From Aculops lycopersici (lineage: Eukaryota > Arthropoda > Arachnida > Trombidiformes > Eriophyidae), in NCBI GenBank assembly GCA_015350385.1, contig WNKI01000002.1, positions 2,473,700-2,537,699 of the forward strand: a stretch of 64,000 nucleotides of DNA, read 5' to 3'. Below, piece after piece: positions 1 through 10,327 of the stretch; the stretch's first letter is position 1, and each line of letters opens with the position of its first letter. A model generated the notes under the pieces. It was not told the DNA's origin. It made no database searches and was given only the letters and a program-made list of their open reading frames with translations. A program made the position numbers and the translations under genes.

Positions 1-461
1 CTTGCCAGCAGCAAAACTTTCACATCTTTGAGAACGATTACCCGGAGGCTAGGGAAAAACAAAAGACCGTTAGTCTAACGAGATCCAATACATTGAACTC
101 CACTAACAGCATTGCAACTAGTAGTCCTCCAACGAGGACCAGCTACAAGAATCTATTTAGGGAATCGCCTGACTTTATCATGACAACAGGTAAATTTAAC
201 GAGAAAGAGTCGAGCCAAATTGAGACAGCAGATTCAAAAAATCAACGTAGATATCATCAGATAACCGAGTCTGTGGAGGAGCAAGTTCCTCATTCGGGCG
301 GCAGTCAACGTTACTCAAAGACGCCATGCGATGAGTGCCAGGTGCTCAAATTGAGGGACGAGTTTGATTTTGTGGAGGCCAAATCTGGACACAAGTATTT
401 TGCACCCAAGACGCCAAGTCCAGTTCATTTCAAAAGTGGTTTATCTCAGGATCGGAAATAA
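1..461 (+). CDS. C-terminal part of an unrecognised protein (5' end outside window)
   Basis: A frame is open from base 3 to the TAA at 459-461 and has no internal start that must be used, so this is the 3' end of a gene beginning before the window. The visible part of about 152 residues is polar and Ser/Thr/Gln-rich, and looks mostly disordered. Near the end it has a short Cys pair (PCDECQVLK) and a conserved-looking tail (SGHKYFAPKTPSPVHF). No family was recognised. It converges on the scribbler-like gene, whose stop lies 273 bp away. The call as a real exon rests on the open frame reaching the window edge; it could also be a terminal exon preceded by an intron outside the window. Confidence 0.5.
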   Translation, partial: CQQQNFHIFENDYPEAREKQKTVSLTRSNTLNSTNSIATSSPPTRTSYKNLFRESPDFIMTTGKFNEKESSQIETADSKNQRRYHQITESVEEQVPHSGGSQRYSKTPCDECQVLKLRDEFDFVEAKSGHKYFAPKTPSPVHFKSGLSQDRK

Positions 462-733
462 ATGTAGTTGTATAGAAGTTTGAAAGTCGAGTCAACTATA
501 AATAACTCAAAAACTAGATGCTTTCCCTTTGAGAACATTGATTTCTAGTTTATTCCAATGATGATTGAGTTTGTGTGTCTTATTTCTAGATACCAAATTT
601 ATCCATTCGCATCAGCTCGAGGACCAGATTGTCTCATGTTGGTTGTCATGACATGGTTACAGGAGTATCAATACTTAATATTAGGGGGGGGGGGCTAAAT
701 GAGCAAGTCGGCTAGCAGCTTTGCTCGAACTGC
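462..733. other. Convergent 3' flanks with an 11-base G tract
   Basis: This short spacer separates two convergent stops. It holds a run of eleven G on the plus strand at 684-694 and no recognised gene. It should contain the 3' UTRs of both neighbours; no canonical AATAAA was picked out for either. Confidence 0.5.
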
Positions 734-3520
734 CTATTCTGGCGGAAGCATCCGGTCACCTTGACTAGGCATCCTCAAGAAAGATGGCCCACCGCCGGGG
801 AGACCAGGGTTTGGTGGTAAGGACGGCAATCCGGGTGGCACAGGAAGTGGCATACCTGGAGGCCTTGTGATATTGGCCATCGGGTGGCCTGGGGGCGGTG
901 GTGGTATGGGTAATCCGCCTGGACCTAGAGGAAATGGCGGCATGTTGCTTGGCATGGTTGATGGGCTCAACAGTCTTGATGGCGAGTCGGCTGGTCCGGG
1001 TCCCCTCAAGTTACTCATGTATCTATTCAGGAAAGCAGCATTTGATACTGGCACGGGTGGAGCCAAGGGGTCAAACATCTGGCGTGGAAAGAATGAGGGA
1101 AACCCATAGGGAATATTGAAGCTGTTTGCCATGGAAGCGGAATTGAAGTAAAAATTAGCTTGATGTGGCGCCGGTGGTGGACCTGTAGACGTTCCAGAGG
1201 GTTTCATGCCCTCTTCTGTGGTTGTAGGTACTGGTGCAGGCTTAGGCCCAGCATTTGGGCTGCCACTTGAGCTTGATTTGGGAGTGGAATGACGGTTGTG
1301 ATTTTGTGGTGCTTTCTGATCAGACATAGGCTGATTTAGTTGTGGTCTTTGATGGATCATTGGCGGCCGCGGGCCGAAGTCCATCATCATGGCTTGGTCT
1401 AGATTCGGGTTGTAATGATGATTCTTTCCTAGCTCAAATTGGCCTCTCATGTATGGTGGCCTCGAGTCTATGAAGCTAATGGGTGGTGTGTTAATGTTTG
1501 GTTGCTGTGGTTCATTTGCTGGAAAACGGTTTGATGAGCTCGATTCTTGGACTGGCATCTCCATCTTCTCGTGCTGGTGAGGTAGAGGTCTAATGCCCGG
1601 CATTGGTGGGGCTTGTGTGTTTGCAAGAAGTGGCGGCGGCTGTACTGGTGGTGGTAGTAGCGGCGGCGGCTGATGCTGCTGCTGTATAGTGCTTGGTGGC
1701 TGTTCTACTCTTTCCACCTTAGGAAGCTGGATAGGTTGAGCCTGATCACCAAATTCTGTCGCATTGATTTTATCGTCCCGTGGTGAAGAAGAGTCAATTG
1801 GGGGTTCTTGCCCTGGTGCTTGTGGGTTTGTGTTAGTTGGAATACCATCAGCGGAGTGAGCATGGGCTTGATGATACTGTAGCCCATTGGTGTTTCTAAA
1901 TTTCTTGGAACAGTTCGGCTCTTCACAACCAATCAATACTGGTGATTGAGGGCGACCGTTTTTCTCTTGAGATTTGTTAGTACTTGCAGTTGATTCAGAG
2001 TTCACCGATGGTGCATCTTCGACAGACATCTGAACTTCTGTCGCTGTTTCACTACTTGTCATCGTGGAAAGGCCTGCTGATGATGAGCCGTTTGCTTCGT
2101 TTTGATCATTCAGTTCTGATCCGATTAGGGGTTTATCAGATTCGCGCAGCTTCTTGCAAGAGCTTGCTGGATCATTCGCTGATGGTATCCGCCTACCTTT
2201 ACCATTCCTAAGCTTGCCTGTGGTCTGCAATAGATTCTTCTCGTCCAATCCAATACCATTACTTCTGGTTACGATCCGTTTGGCCCGGACCCCTTTGTGT
2301 GCCTTTGAATCTATATCACTAGCCGGGGAGTCACAGAGTCTTGGCGGTGCCCAATCGTGTTTTGTACAATCCAATAGAGCACCAACATAAGTTTTCCCTC
2401 TCCAGGTGACATTAACAACCAGAATCCCACCCTCCGTCTCTTGCCATACTATACCTTCCAAATTGACACTTGTACCCGGCTCACAAGGTCCAAGACATTC
2501 CGGCTCAGTGATGGTGCCTATACTGGTTGACGTGCCACATTCTTTTGTAGATGAGATACTTGAACTTGATTGTGTTGGTCCTGATTGTGATGAAGATTCG
2601 TGCATATAGATATCTTCAAAATTGTTTGCATGGCTTGGTACGTTATTGTTTAAGGTGTTATTGTTGTTGTTGTTGCTGCTGTAACCACCAATAATGTTAC
2701 TACTACTACAACTTGTGGGTGATTTTTGATTTGGCGATGATACAATTTTATGCTCACTTTTGCCGGGTCTATTTTCCCTGGTTATCCTCATCCTGAGCTC
2801 ATTCCTTTCGTCGGCCGATGTCTTGAAGACTGTTCTAGAGGCAGAGTTGGTGGTGGTTGCATAAGCGTTAACATCATTAGTGTTTGCCTGTCTGCTGTTA
2901 TCAGCTGTGCTGCCAGTTATTAATAAATTATGCTGATTACTGTTGGTATTATTCGAGTGTTTCTGAGACTTTTGATTGGTCTTGGATGAGTTGTGATGGT
3001 TGTTCGTTGCTTTTGTGCCATGTTGTCCACCGCTGCCCGATGTTGTCGAAGTTGCCGGTGTAGTTATTGTGCTTGTGGTGGATGAAGATGTGGATGTTGT
3101 GGAGGATGATGCGTTTGCGATAGTTGATTTTGCCTGCTGCTGTTCATTCTCAAATTTTTCCTTCTCTAAATCACTTTCCAGATCTATAATGAGATTGCCG
3201 ACATTGATTGTCTCCTGATCATCAATATGATCGTCGTCAATCAAAGAGTATGAGGCCAAATTCGACATGATAGGCTTGTTGTTGTTGTTGTTGTTGTTGT
3301 TCGAATTTGCATTTTTCTCATTGGCTGACTGCTTCTGTTTGCTGGCAGGCGGATCCTTGTTATTATTATTATTGTTACTGTTATTCTTTCCACCACTTCG
3401 ATGGTTGTCGCTCTTATGGTGTGACGATTTTTGAGTTTCAGTAGTGGCAAACTTGTGAGAATTATTATTATTATTGCTATTAGTGCTATTGTTTGTCTTC
3501 GTTGAAGTTCGCGAACTCAT
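734..3520 (-). CDS. sbb: Scribbler/brakeless-like zinc-finger protein (ZNF608/ZNF609 family)
   Basis: Single-frame protein of 928 residues. The family-defining block at roughly residues 345-400 reads GTSVNLEGIVWQET, VNVTWRGKTYVG and then LDCTKHDWAPPRLCDSP; this is the conserved N-terminal domain of vertebrate ZNF608/ZNF609 and Drosophila scribbler. A single C2H2 finger follows at about 530-556 (CEEPNCSKKF, then a YHQAHAH histidine pair). The rest is low complexity: Asn and Ser runs near the N-terminus, and Pro/Gly/Met-rich segments in the last 250 residues. Known family members are nuclear transcriptional co-regulators, and Drosophila sbb acts in eye, wing and neural development. The protein is shorter than fly and human homologues and seems intronless. 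Upstream exons in the 3.5-5.2 kb interval cannot be excluded, but the ATG at 3520 opens the frame. Confidence 0.85.
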   Translation of the reverse strand: MSSRTSTKTNNSTNSNNNNNSHKFATTETQKSSHHKSDNHRSGGKNNSNNNNNNKDPPASKQKQSANEKNANSNNNNNNNNKPIMSNLASYSLIDDDHIDDQETINVGNLIIDLESDLEKEKFENEQQQAKSTIANASSSTTSTSSSTTSTITTPATSTTSGSGGQHGTKATNNHHNSSKTNQKSQKHSNNTNSNQHNLLITGSTADNSRQANTNDVNAYATTTNSASRTVFKTSADERNELRMRITRENRPGKSEHKIVSSPNQKSPTSCSSSNIIGGYSSNNNNNNTLNNNVPSHANNFEDIYMHESSSQSGPTQSSSSISSTKECGTSTSIGTITEPECLGPCEPGTSVNLEGIVWQETEGGILVVNVTWRGKTYVGALLDCTKHDWAPPRLCDSPASDIDSKAHKGVRAKRIVTRSNGIGLDEKNLLQTTGKLRNGKGRRIPSANDPASSCKKLRESDKPLIGSELNDQNEANGSSSAGLSTMTSSETATEVQMSVEDAPSVNSESTASTNKSQEKNGRPQSPVLIGCEEPNCSKKFRNTNGLQYHQAHAHSADGIPTNTNPQAPGQEPPIDSSSPRDDKINATEFGDQAQPIQLPKVERVEQPPSTIQQQHQPPPLLPPPVQPPPLLANTQAPPMPGIRPLPHQHEKMEMPVQESSSSNRFPANEPQQPNINTPPISFIDSRPPYMRGQFELGKNHHYNPNLDQAMMMDFGPRPPMIHQRPQLNQPMSDQKAPQNHNRHSTPKSSSSGSPNAGPKPAPVPTTTEEGMKPSGTSTGPPPAPHQANFYFNSASMANSFNIPYGFPSFFPRQMFDPLAPPVPVSNAAFLNRYMSNLRGPGPADSPSRLLSPSTMPSNMPPFPLGPGGLPIPPPPPGHPMANITRPPGMPLPVPPGLPSLPPNPGLPGGGPSFLRMPSQGDRMLPPE

Positions 3521-5186
3521 TAATTTGCATTAATCAAAACTGCTCGTGTTGGTAATGGTACGAAATTTGTATGTTGCAATGACGATTGATTGTGTAGTAG
3601 GGGTGATGGTGGTGGTGGTGCAAGGTTAAGTTACGTGATGATAAATCTGTTAATAGTTTTGACGATAATCATGCGAGATATTTGTTAGCTAATAGATTTG
3701 GACTTTGCTCGGCGCGTCGCTTTGTTGTGTTGGTCGAAGTTTTGCGTCTGTTATCAATTGAACACAATAGAACACATCTAATAGTTTTAGTAGTTCATTC
3801 TCACACTCATAGATTAATAACAATCAGCTAATAATTGTCAACTATATATATAATTATACTTGGTTTTGGTTGTAGTTGTGGTACTAATGCCACTTCCAAG
3901 TGCACGAAGATGAGGGATATGTTAATTTAAAAATTCGTTCGAATCTTCTCTTTTTGCAAAAGTTCGTTTTATGATAATTCGCAATATCAAAGCGTATTGT
4001 AATATTCAGGCTTACAGGTCAGCTACAGGAAGTTGGTCTTGCAGGAATATAGTTTTGTTTGAATTGATTTAGATCAAGTTTTATATTTGTTGCAAGTAAG
4101 AAACGGTAGTGGTATTACTGTGAAGGAGTTTATTCCGTGGAATAGGAATATGAGATTTAAGATAGAGGCAGAAGCAGAGAAAAAGCGACGACAACGTCGG
4201 AGCCAAAGCAGTAGAGAGAGAGAGACAGAGAAAAAAGAAAAGCAGATTTTCCCTGTGTGAGTGTGTGTTCGAGCAGCATACACAGCCAAGCAAGTAGCCA
4301 GCCAGCAAACTATCCAGTAAGCAAGCAAGCGAGCATCGGTGGCCATCACACACAAAACAGGGAAAGAGAGAGAGAGAAAGAGCGACGACGGAACGAACAT
4401 ACAGTTTGTGGTTATGCTCCTTCTTCTTCGCTCTACTCACCATCTCTTCTTCTTGCGTCCGTTGTCGCTGGCTGGCTGGACCACCGTCCAACTCGCCAGC
4501 AACATGCAGCAGAGCACACAGTCTTTCACTCACACAGCCGTCAGCTTCGTTGATGATTGCAGCGACAGCCTCATTGAATCGCACAAATCTATCCACTCCA
4601 CTGGCCCAACGGGCTGACTCGTCGTTCGTTGAAGTTGCACAGCCACAGAGCGCGAGCTGCACTCGCTTTACGCCGGTCAAGGACTGATGTAGTGCGGCGA
4701 GTTGCTACACGCATCACAGCTACTCCTCCAGCCCGAGCCCCAAAAACGGTGTAAGCTGTCGGTTATCGACACAGTTGTTTGTAGCAACCTTTACTGCCAA
4801 AACCCCCCCCCCCAGTACCAGGTGAGGCCATGGCGGTAATACCTATGCAGAAAAGTAAAATTTTTCAATGAGGGAGAGTAACACAGTTTTGTCATTAATG
4901 CACGACAAGAACAACAACAACGAAAACAGGTAGTAGTCTCGAGGCAGCAAAGTAGGGCTAAAGAGGCGCGAGAACATGAAACCCACGCAGAACATGCAGA
5001 TAAACAAGCATTATATCGGCGTGTACATCGAGGATGTCGTTTAACTCATGGTTCGTCAGGTTCACTCCACTAGTTTGTTTATATCACATAAGGTCGGTGT
5101 CATCACACATTTTGATACCTTAGAGAGCATATCTGCTCCCTTGCCGCGGTCTTGATTTGATGCTGAACTTCTGTTAGTTAGTTGAT
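3521..5186. promoter_or_regulatory. Putative promoter and 5' UTR region of the scribbler-like gene
   Basis: About 1.7 kb between the start of the scribbler-like gene and the 3' end of INTS3. It contains GA-rich stretches near 4200-4400, an eleven-base C tract at 4803-4813 and several open frames on both strands with low-complexity translations and no recognisable domain. No coding exon was supported. By position it should hold the scribbler promoter and 5' UTR. Confidence 0.4.
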
Positions 5187-8100
5187 TCATGTTTTCATCT
5201 TCTTGGCCGGCGGTTTTTGGCCATAGCTCAGGATGTCAGCATAACGTTTCTTTTGCTCCTCATTGCAAAGAGCTTCTATTTTGGTCAACATGTTTGATAG
5301 CTCAGGTTGTTGTAAAACTGTTTAGATAGTTTTTGGTCAAGATATTTGTTAGTAGATTGATCATAGGTGTATTTGACACTCAAAGTTAGTCTCGATATCC
5401 AATACTTACGTTTGCTTCGTGCAACTAGTTTTCGAACCCCTTCGAGATGTCCTAAAATCCTTTCACTCTTTGGACTGAGATTAGATGATTGCTTTGATTG
5501 TTTGGTTTGTCTTTATAAAGTTGAAGGGTTAGTATTAGACACGTGATTACATAAAAAAGATTGACGAGTCACACAAGATAATTGTTGACACTTACCCCTT
5601 TCTTTTCACCTGTGGCGAGGTTGGTCGCGAGTCGAATAACAAGGCTATATTCTTTGATAATTGTCTTAGATCGCTCTTGATGGTCCAATATCTTAGTATA
5701 CTCGAGATAAATTTATCTCCCTGATTTGGTTCGTAGTCAAACAAAGTCTCGAGAAGCTCTGCGGAAGGCTCTGTTACTCTTTGTAAACTTAAGAGCATAC
5801 ATGACAACGCTTCTGGGTGGGCTATAGATTGAAGATAATTGTAAGGTTAATTAGAAAGATTACTTCAGATGATTGGATCATGAAAGATTAAGATCTCGAG
5901 CGGGACATACCTTTTGATTTAAGCTTTGGTAGAATCGATAAGTAATTTTCAATGGGTATCCCTTGCGCAGCCACAATTTTCCAAAAACAGAATTGCTCCC
6001 AAGAATCCCAGTCTAGTGTCTCCTCTGCAAATCAAAGATCGATGGGAAGAGGAATGTTAGTAAGTCTAGAATCGAGGCTTGATTTGCTCATCTCGACAAG
6101 AACAGTTTTGCTACTCACCTATCAAAGAGGCGACATCGTCGTCCTTACTGATAAACTTGATGGTATTCGGCAAACAAAGGCAAAGAACTTCTTGCAAACT
6201 TGTTGGGTCTAGGGCAGTCATTGCCAAATGTATTAGATCAATGTTACCCGTGATCTTAAATGCCCCATGTTGAGCTAATTCGCTGAATATACCTGGCAAT
6301 AAAAAGCATAGCATCAATGGATCATAAGTTAAGCACATGGCCATGTCGTCATGTAGGCATTTGTTCAGATCTCTGTTGGCTACTTGACAAAAGTCAACGT
6401 ATTGAAGCTTGATGGCCTTCATGTCTGGAACTATAGCTCGGCAATAATATAATACTAAAAAGTAAGTTGCTTCAAAATATCTAGCAACTGCGGCAAGCAA
6501 CATCATGAGCTGGCTGTCACAAACGTCCTTCTTCGATCTTCCTAACGCATGTCGGCATAGTATGAACAGGGGTGAACTTATTGATTCTTCTAATGCCTTT
6601 TCTATATCACTCTCGCTTGCTGATGAGACATAAGAAGCCTCCGGTGGGAAGATTTTCGTGGAGAAATCATTTGCAACGGAGTATGCTATCATGTGGCCTA
6701 ACTCATCGATGTGAGACTGGTAATCGTCAACAGTAGCCAGGTGTGTGATGAGATTTTTCATCGAGGTGACTCTTGTGTTTGTATCCAGATTGTGGTCTAG
6801 CCCCTCGATACATTCAACTATCTTTTCATCATTGATATTAGTGAGTAGTTCATTCATGTTAAAGTTATCAACAGTCATGAATGGGTATATAACTCTAACT
6901 TGGTCACCATCTAGTGATTCTTGACACAATTCCCTTTCATAAGCATCATAAATTGGTGTCGAAAAGCTTGATCGCCTATTCGCAAGCGCAACCGTTTGGT
7001 CCGGGTTATCGCCAGTAGCCTCTAGCTTCAAGTCTCTTGCGCTTTTTCTAGCTGCATCAATTGAGTTATAGGTTGAAAAATTATTTGCAACCGAGGGATT
7101 TGTTGTGGTGGAGCTCAATGAGACCGAGGGTTTTCTGTTTTTGTTGTCATGGTTTTGTTTATGAGAATAGGAGGCATTAGCATTCTCATTTCCATTCCAA
7201 CTAAAAGCTTTCGCAGCATCAGGTGTTGCTGTGGGTGAGAGCAACGGGCTAGGTGCTGATGATGCGTTGCTTGAGCTTAATTTATCTTCATTATTGATAT
7301 GCGTCGGTTGGGTATGCAAGATCAAGTCTTCGCAATTTCTACTCGTGGCCAAGACTGAAATATCGGATGGTCGGTTGAGTGCTGGAGCGGGTGGTTGTGT
7401 GACTATCACTTGATTCGGATCACCGAGTCTATCATCCGAAGCGACAGTAGGTACCTCAAGTTTGATGACTTGATTAGCGAGAGTAGGATGACTGGTAGTT
7501 GACATTATTTGATGTTGAGGCATAAGTTGTGGTGTTTGTTGTGCCAGTGAGGGTGTATGTGGTAGCGATTGCTGTTGTGTATTCGTTGTGTGGTTAGCTT
7601 GAGGCATTTGGTGAGCTTGTTGCTGAGCTGTGGGGCCGGCTGAATGCTGATTAGTTGAGATTCCGTTATCAGTGGGTTGAATAGTGGGCGTTTGGCTGGC
7701 ACAAAACTCGGGAAAGTTATCTCTTATTAAACTCTTCAAAGTTATATCATGTTTCGGGTTATCGAAGAGAGGACAAAGTGTAGGCACCACTTTCTTCTCC
7801 AAAATTTGATGCAGGGATGTCTTGATACCTGCCCTGATTTGATCACTTAACTTCGGTACGAAAACTGATGGCAACCTACATAGAAAGTCTAGTAGGCCTA
7901 GGGTAACGTTTGGGTGCGATCTCATGGAGTAATACATAACCAGGATACCAGGCTCAATGTTCATTATATTATCTTGCTTAACATCATAAATTATCCAGTC
8001 GTAAAATAAAGCTAGCCTACTACTGTGAGCTGAGGCGCTTGTCGTGCAAGTTGTCAGAAGCCATCCAATGACCGCCCATCTAGGAATAATATCTGAGCAT

Positions 8101-9272
8101 AAAACTTCATTTGTTGGATGAATTACCGTACAAATATATCTAATGAGATCACTTCTAAGCGTTTGACTCTCTGGTGTCGCCAGGAACTGTCTATGGAACC
8201 AATCTTGATATCTCTTTTGGTTACCAAATCTCACATTTTGTGCTAGGAATGATATTTTCCTCTCCATTTCAACAGTTAGCCTACATGAGAATAATCTTCT
8301 TGGCGAACGATTGGCTAGAATTTGCATTGGACTCGCGAATGTTGTGTGCAACGATTTTGGGTCATTGAATATATCGTGCCATAGTTTTTCAAATTCGGGT
8401 ATTTTGTTAATATTGTATAAAACCCTAAGAAAATCTCTTCCTATTTGGATACAATCTAAAAATTTCTCCCTAATTAATCCAATCACAAAGTCGGTCTCTT
8501 TTTGTCTTAAGGCAGTTTGCGCTGGTAGCATGTGATCGGCCAACAGCCGCATATATGAATAAATCACAAGTGGCACCACAAAAGAATTTGTACTAATAAG
8601 CCACTGTCTATTTTCAATTAGCAGATCAATCAAGCTCTCAGCTAACCAAAGATTTCTAGGTGATAGATCGCCACCCGAGATAGAGCGCATAAAACTGACG
8701 CAAACATTTTCGGCGCCATTGATTCCTGCCTTCATGAGCTGATTCGCAGCCCAGAATGCCTGCTTTATAGAATGATCCTTGAGTTTTTGCAAACGTTCGG
8801 CTATAATAAAACAAAGACAGTTAGAAAAGGTAGCCAGTCCATCCTTGTTTAGTGTCACAACATCCCTGAAGTATTTGTGACTCATTTGACCATGAGGATC
8901 TTGATCTAAAACTAGGATTGCAGCTAGAAGGCCATAGTTGAAGTCTTCTACGCTCTTAGGTGGTTGCGCAAGAAGAAACTTGGTATATAATTCATGACAC
9001 TCCTTCGGTGACTTATCGGTGACAAGCTGTTTAAGTGAATGGAAAGATTTGTGGATCCTATCATCAGTTTCATCCCAAGCTTGGATTGGTGAGAAGTCAA
9101 ACAAGGCATGCTGGACCAACGATTGATTGTGATGATGTATAGGTTGCTGTTGTAGTTGCTGCTGCTGATGTTGTTGTTGTTGAGCCATCGAAGCAACCAA
9201 ATTCATAGTACCCTGAGGAGGTTGCTGGGCTTGTGGTTGTTGCGGGGCTGGCGCCTGAGCTGTTTTCTCCAT
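5187..9272 (-). CDS. INTS3: Integrator complex subunit 3 (INTS3), five exons
   Basis: INTS3 is a helical-repeat subunit of the Integrator complex, which processes snRNAs and attenuates RNA polymerase II; in vertebrates it also joins the SOSS single-strand DNA-binding complex. Exons rebuilt on the minus strand: 9272-6119, 6024-5911, 5821-5596, 5510-5410 and 5317-5187. All junctions are GT-AG and the frame is kept throughout, giving 1241 residues. Diagnostic segments include VEDFNYGLLAAIL, NLWLAESLIDLLIENRQW, GNQKRYQDWFHRQFLATP, DLIRYICTVIHPTNEVL and PRWAVIGWLLTTCT. A Gln-rich N-terminal extension and a long Gln/Ser/Asn-rich linker (about 535-800) make it longer than human INTS3 (about 1040). 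Exon 2 reads LDWDSWEQFCFWK, and exon 3 continues with HPEALSC, as in the family. The C-terminal tail ends in a basic KKMKT motif. All four introns (85-94 nt) lie in the last sixth of the coding sequence. Confidence 0.92.
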
Positions 9273-10327
9273 TATGTAAATTGTCTAGTTTGATATTTAA
9301 CATGAATAGTTGTTCTGTTGGAGTCTTGGTAAATGTGGTCGTCGTAGCTTTTGATAATATAGTAGCAGATTTGGACCAGCTCCAATGACCATCTGAGTTA
9401 ATAAAGTTTGGAAACAACAATCATCAATAATAATAGTTGGTCAGTTTTTGGAGTCAATCAATTGGTTTGTAATGAGGATGCCAATGTTTTTGCTGGTCAG
9501 AGTGACGATGGAGAGAATATAAGCTCTTTTGCATGCAAAGAGATATAAACGTTAATCTTGACAAGCGTGTTTTATGTATCTAAGAAGAAACACGAATGAA
9601 AGGAAATTTGGTGAAGTAAATTTGTCAAGAGCACCAATGGAAACGAGAGAGAGAGAGAGAGAGAGAGAGAGCAAGAGTTTGGCTATGTTTTTATCGGAGT
9701 GAGAATTTGATGAAAAGGACTGCACCGCCGACGCTGCTGCTGGTGCAGATACTGCAGGCATTTTGAGTTTTCCCCTCCCAACTTCTCCTGCTGATCGAAT
9801 GAGAATCTGCGCGATTCACGTTCAGTTGGATTGCTAGAGCAAATGGGGGGGAAACATGCCGTCGCAGACAATCATGCGCGACATGATGTTTTGGATTATA
9901 CGTGCAAAGTTGTTCGAGTCTATTGCATTTTCCCTTATGGCGATTGCCTGCAGTTCTACGATTCGGAACAAGGTTCTCTAAAAAATCCTTCTCGCTGACT
10001 CGCTCTAACACAAAGCGACAGGCCCGCGTCTCTCTATGGATTCGGCGCACTAGATGAGACAGTGCTGCGAGTTTTACCGAAACAAAATAGTTCGGTCCAT
10101 ATTGAACGGAAACTCGGTCGCCCCTCGTTTGCGCAGTGTTTTCCCTCGTCACTCCCACCTGATTTCAGACAAGGCGGCCATTCGGTTGAAGAATGCCACA
10201 TTTCGACGGCATGACCTGGTGAGATAATAAGTATTGATCATAGATCGATTAGGTTCATTAATATCATTTCTTCATTACCAAATAATTTCCATATTTATAA
10301 TTTGACTCATCCAACTATACTTACAAA
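9273..10327. promoter_or_regulatory. Divergent promoter region between INTS3 and eIF2A
   Basis: About 1 kb separating two divergent starts. It contains a (GA)n run at about 9647-9672 and a GGCGGCCATT sequence near 10174 that resembles a YY1-type initiator element. No coding exon is supported; the open frames on the minus strand here show no domain. A short 5' UTR intron for eIF2A is possible but was not resolved. Confidence 0.4.

Noticed and set aside
4081..4680. 199-codon minus-strand open frame upstream of scribbler
   Set aside because: Its translation is low-complexity with Leu/Ser/Cys runs from GA and CT tracts. It overlaps equally long frames on the other strand and shows no domain.
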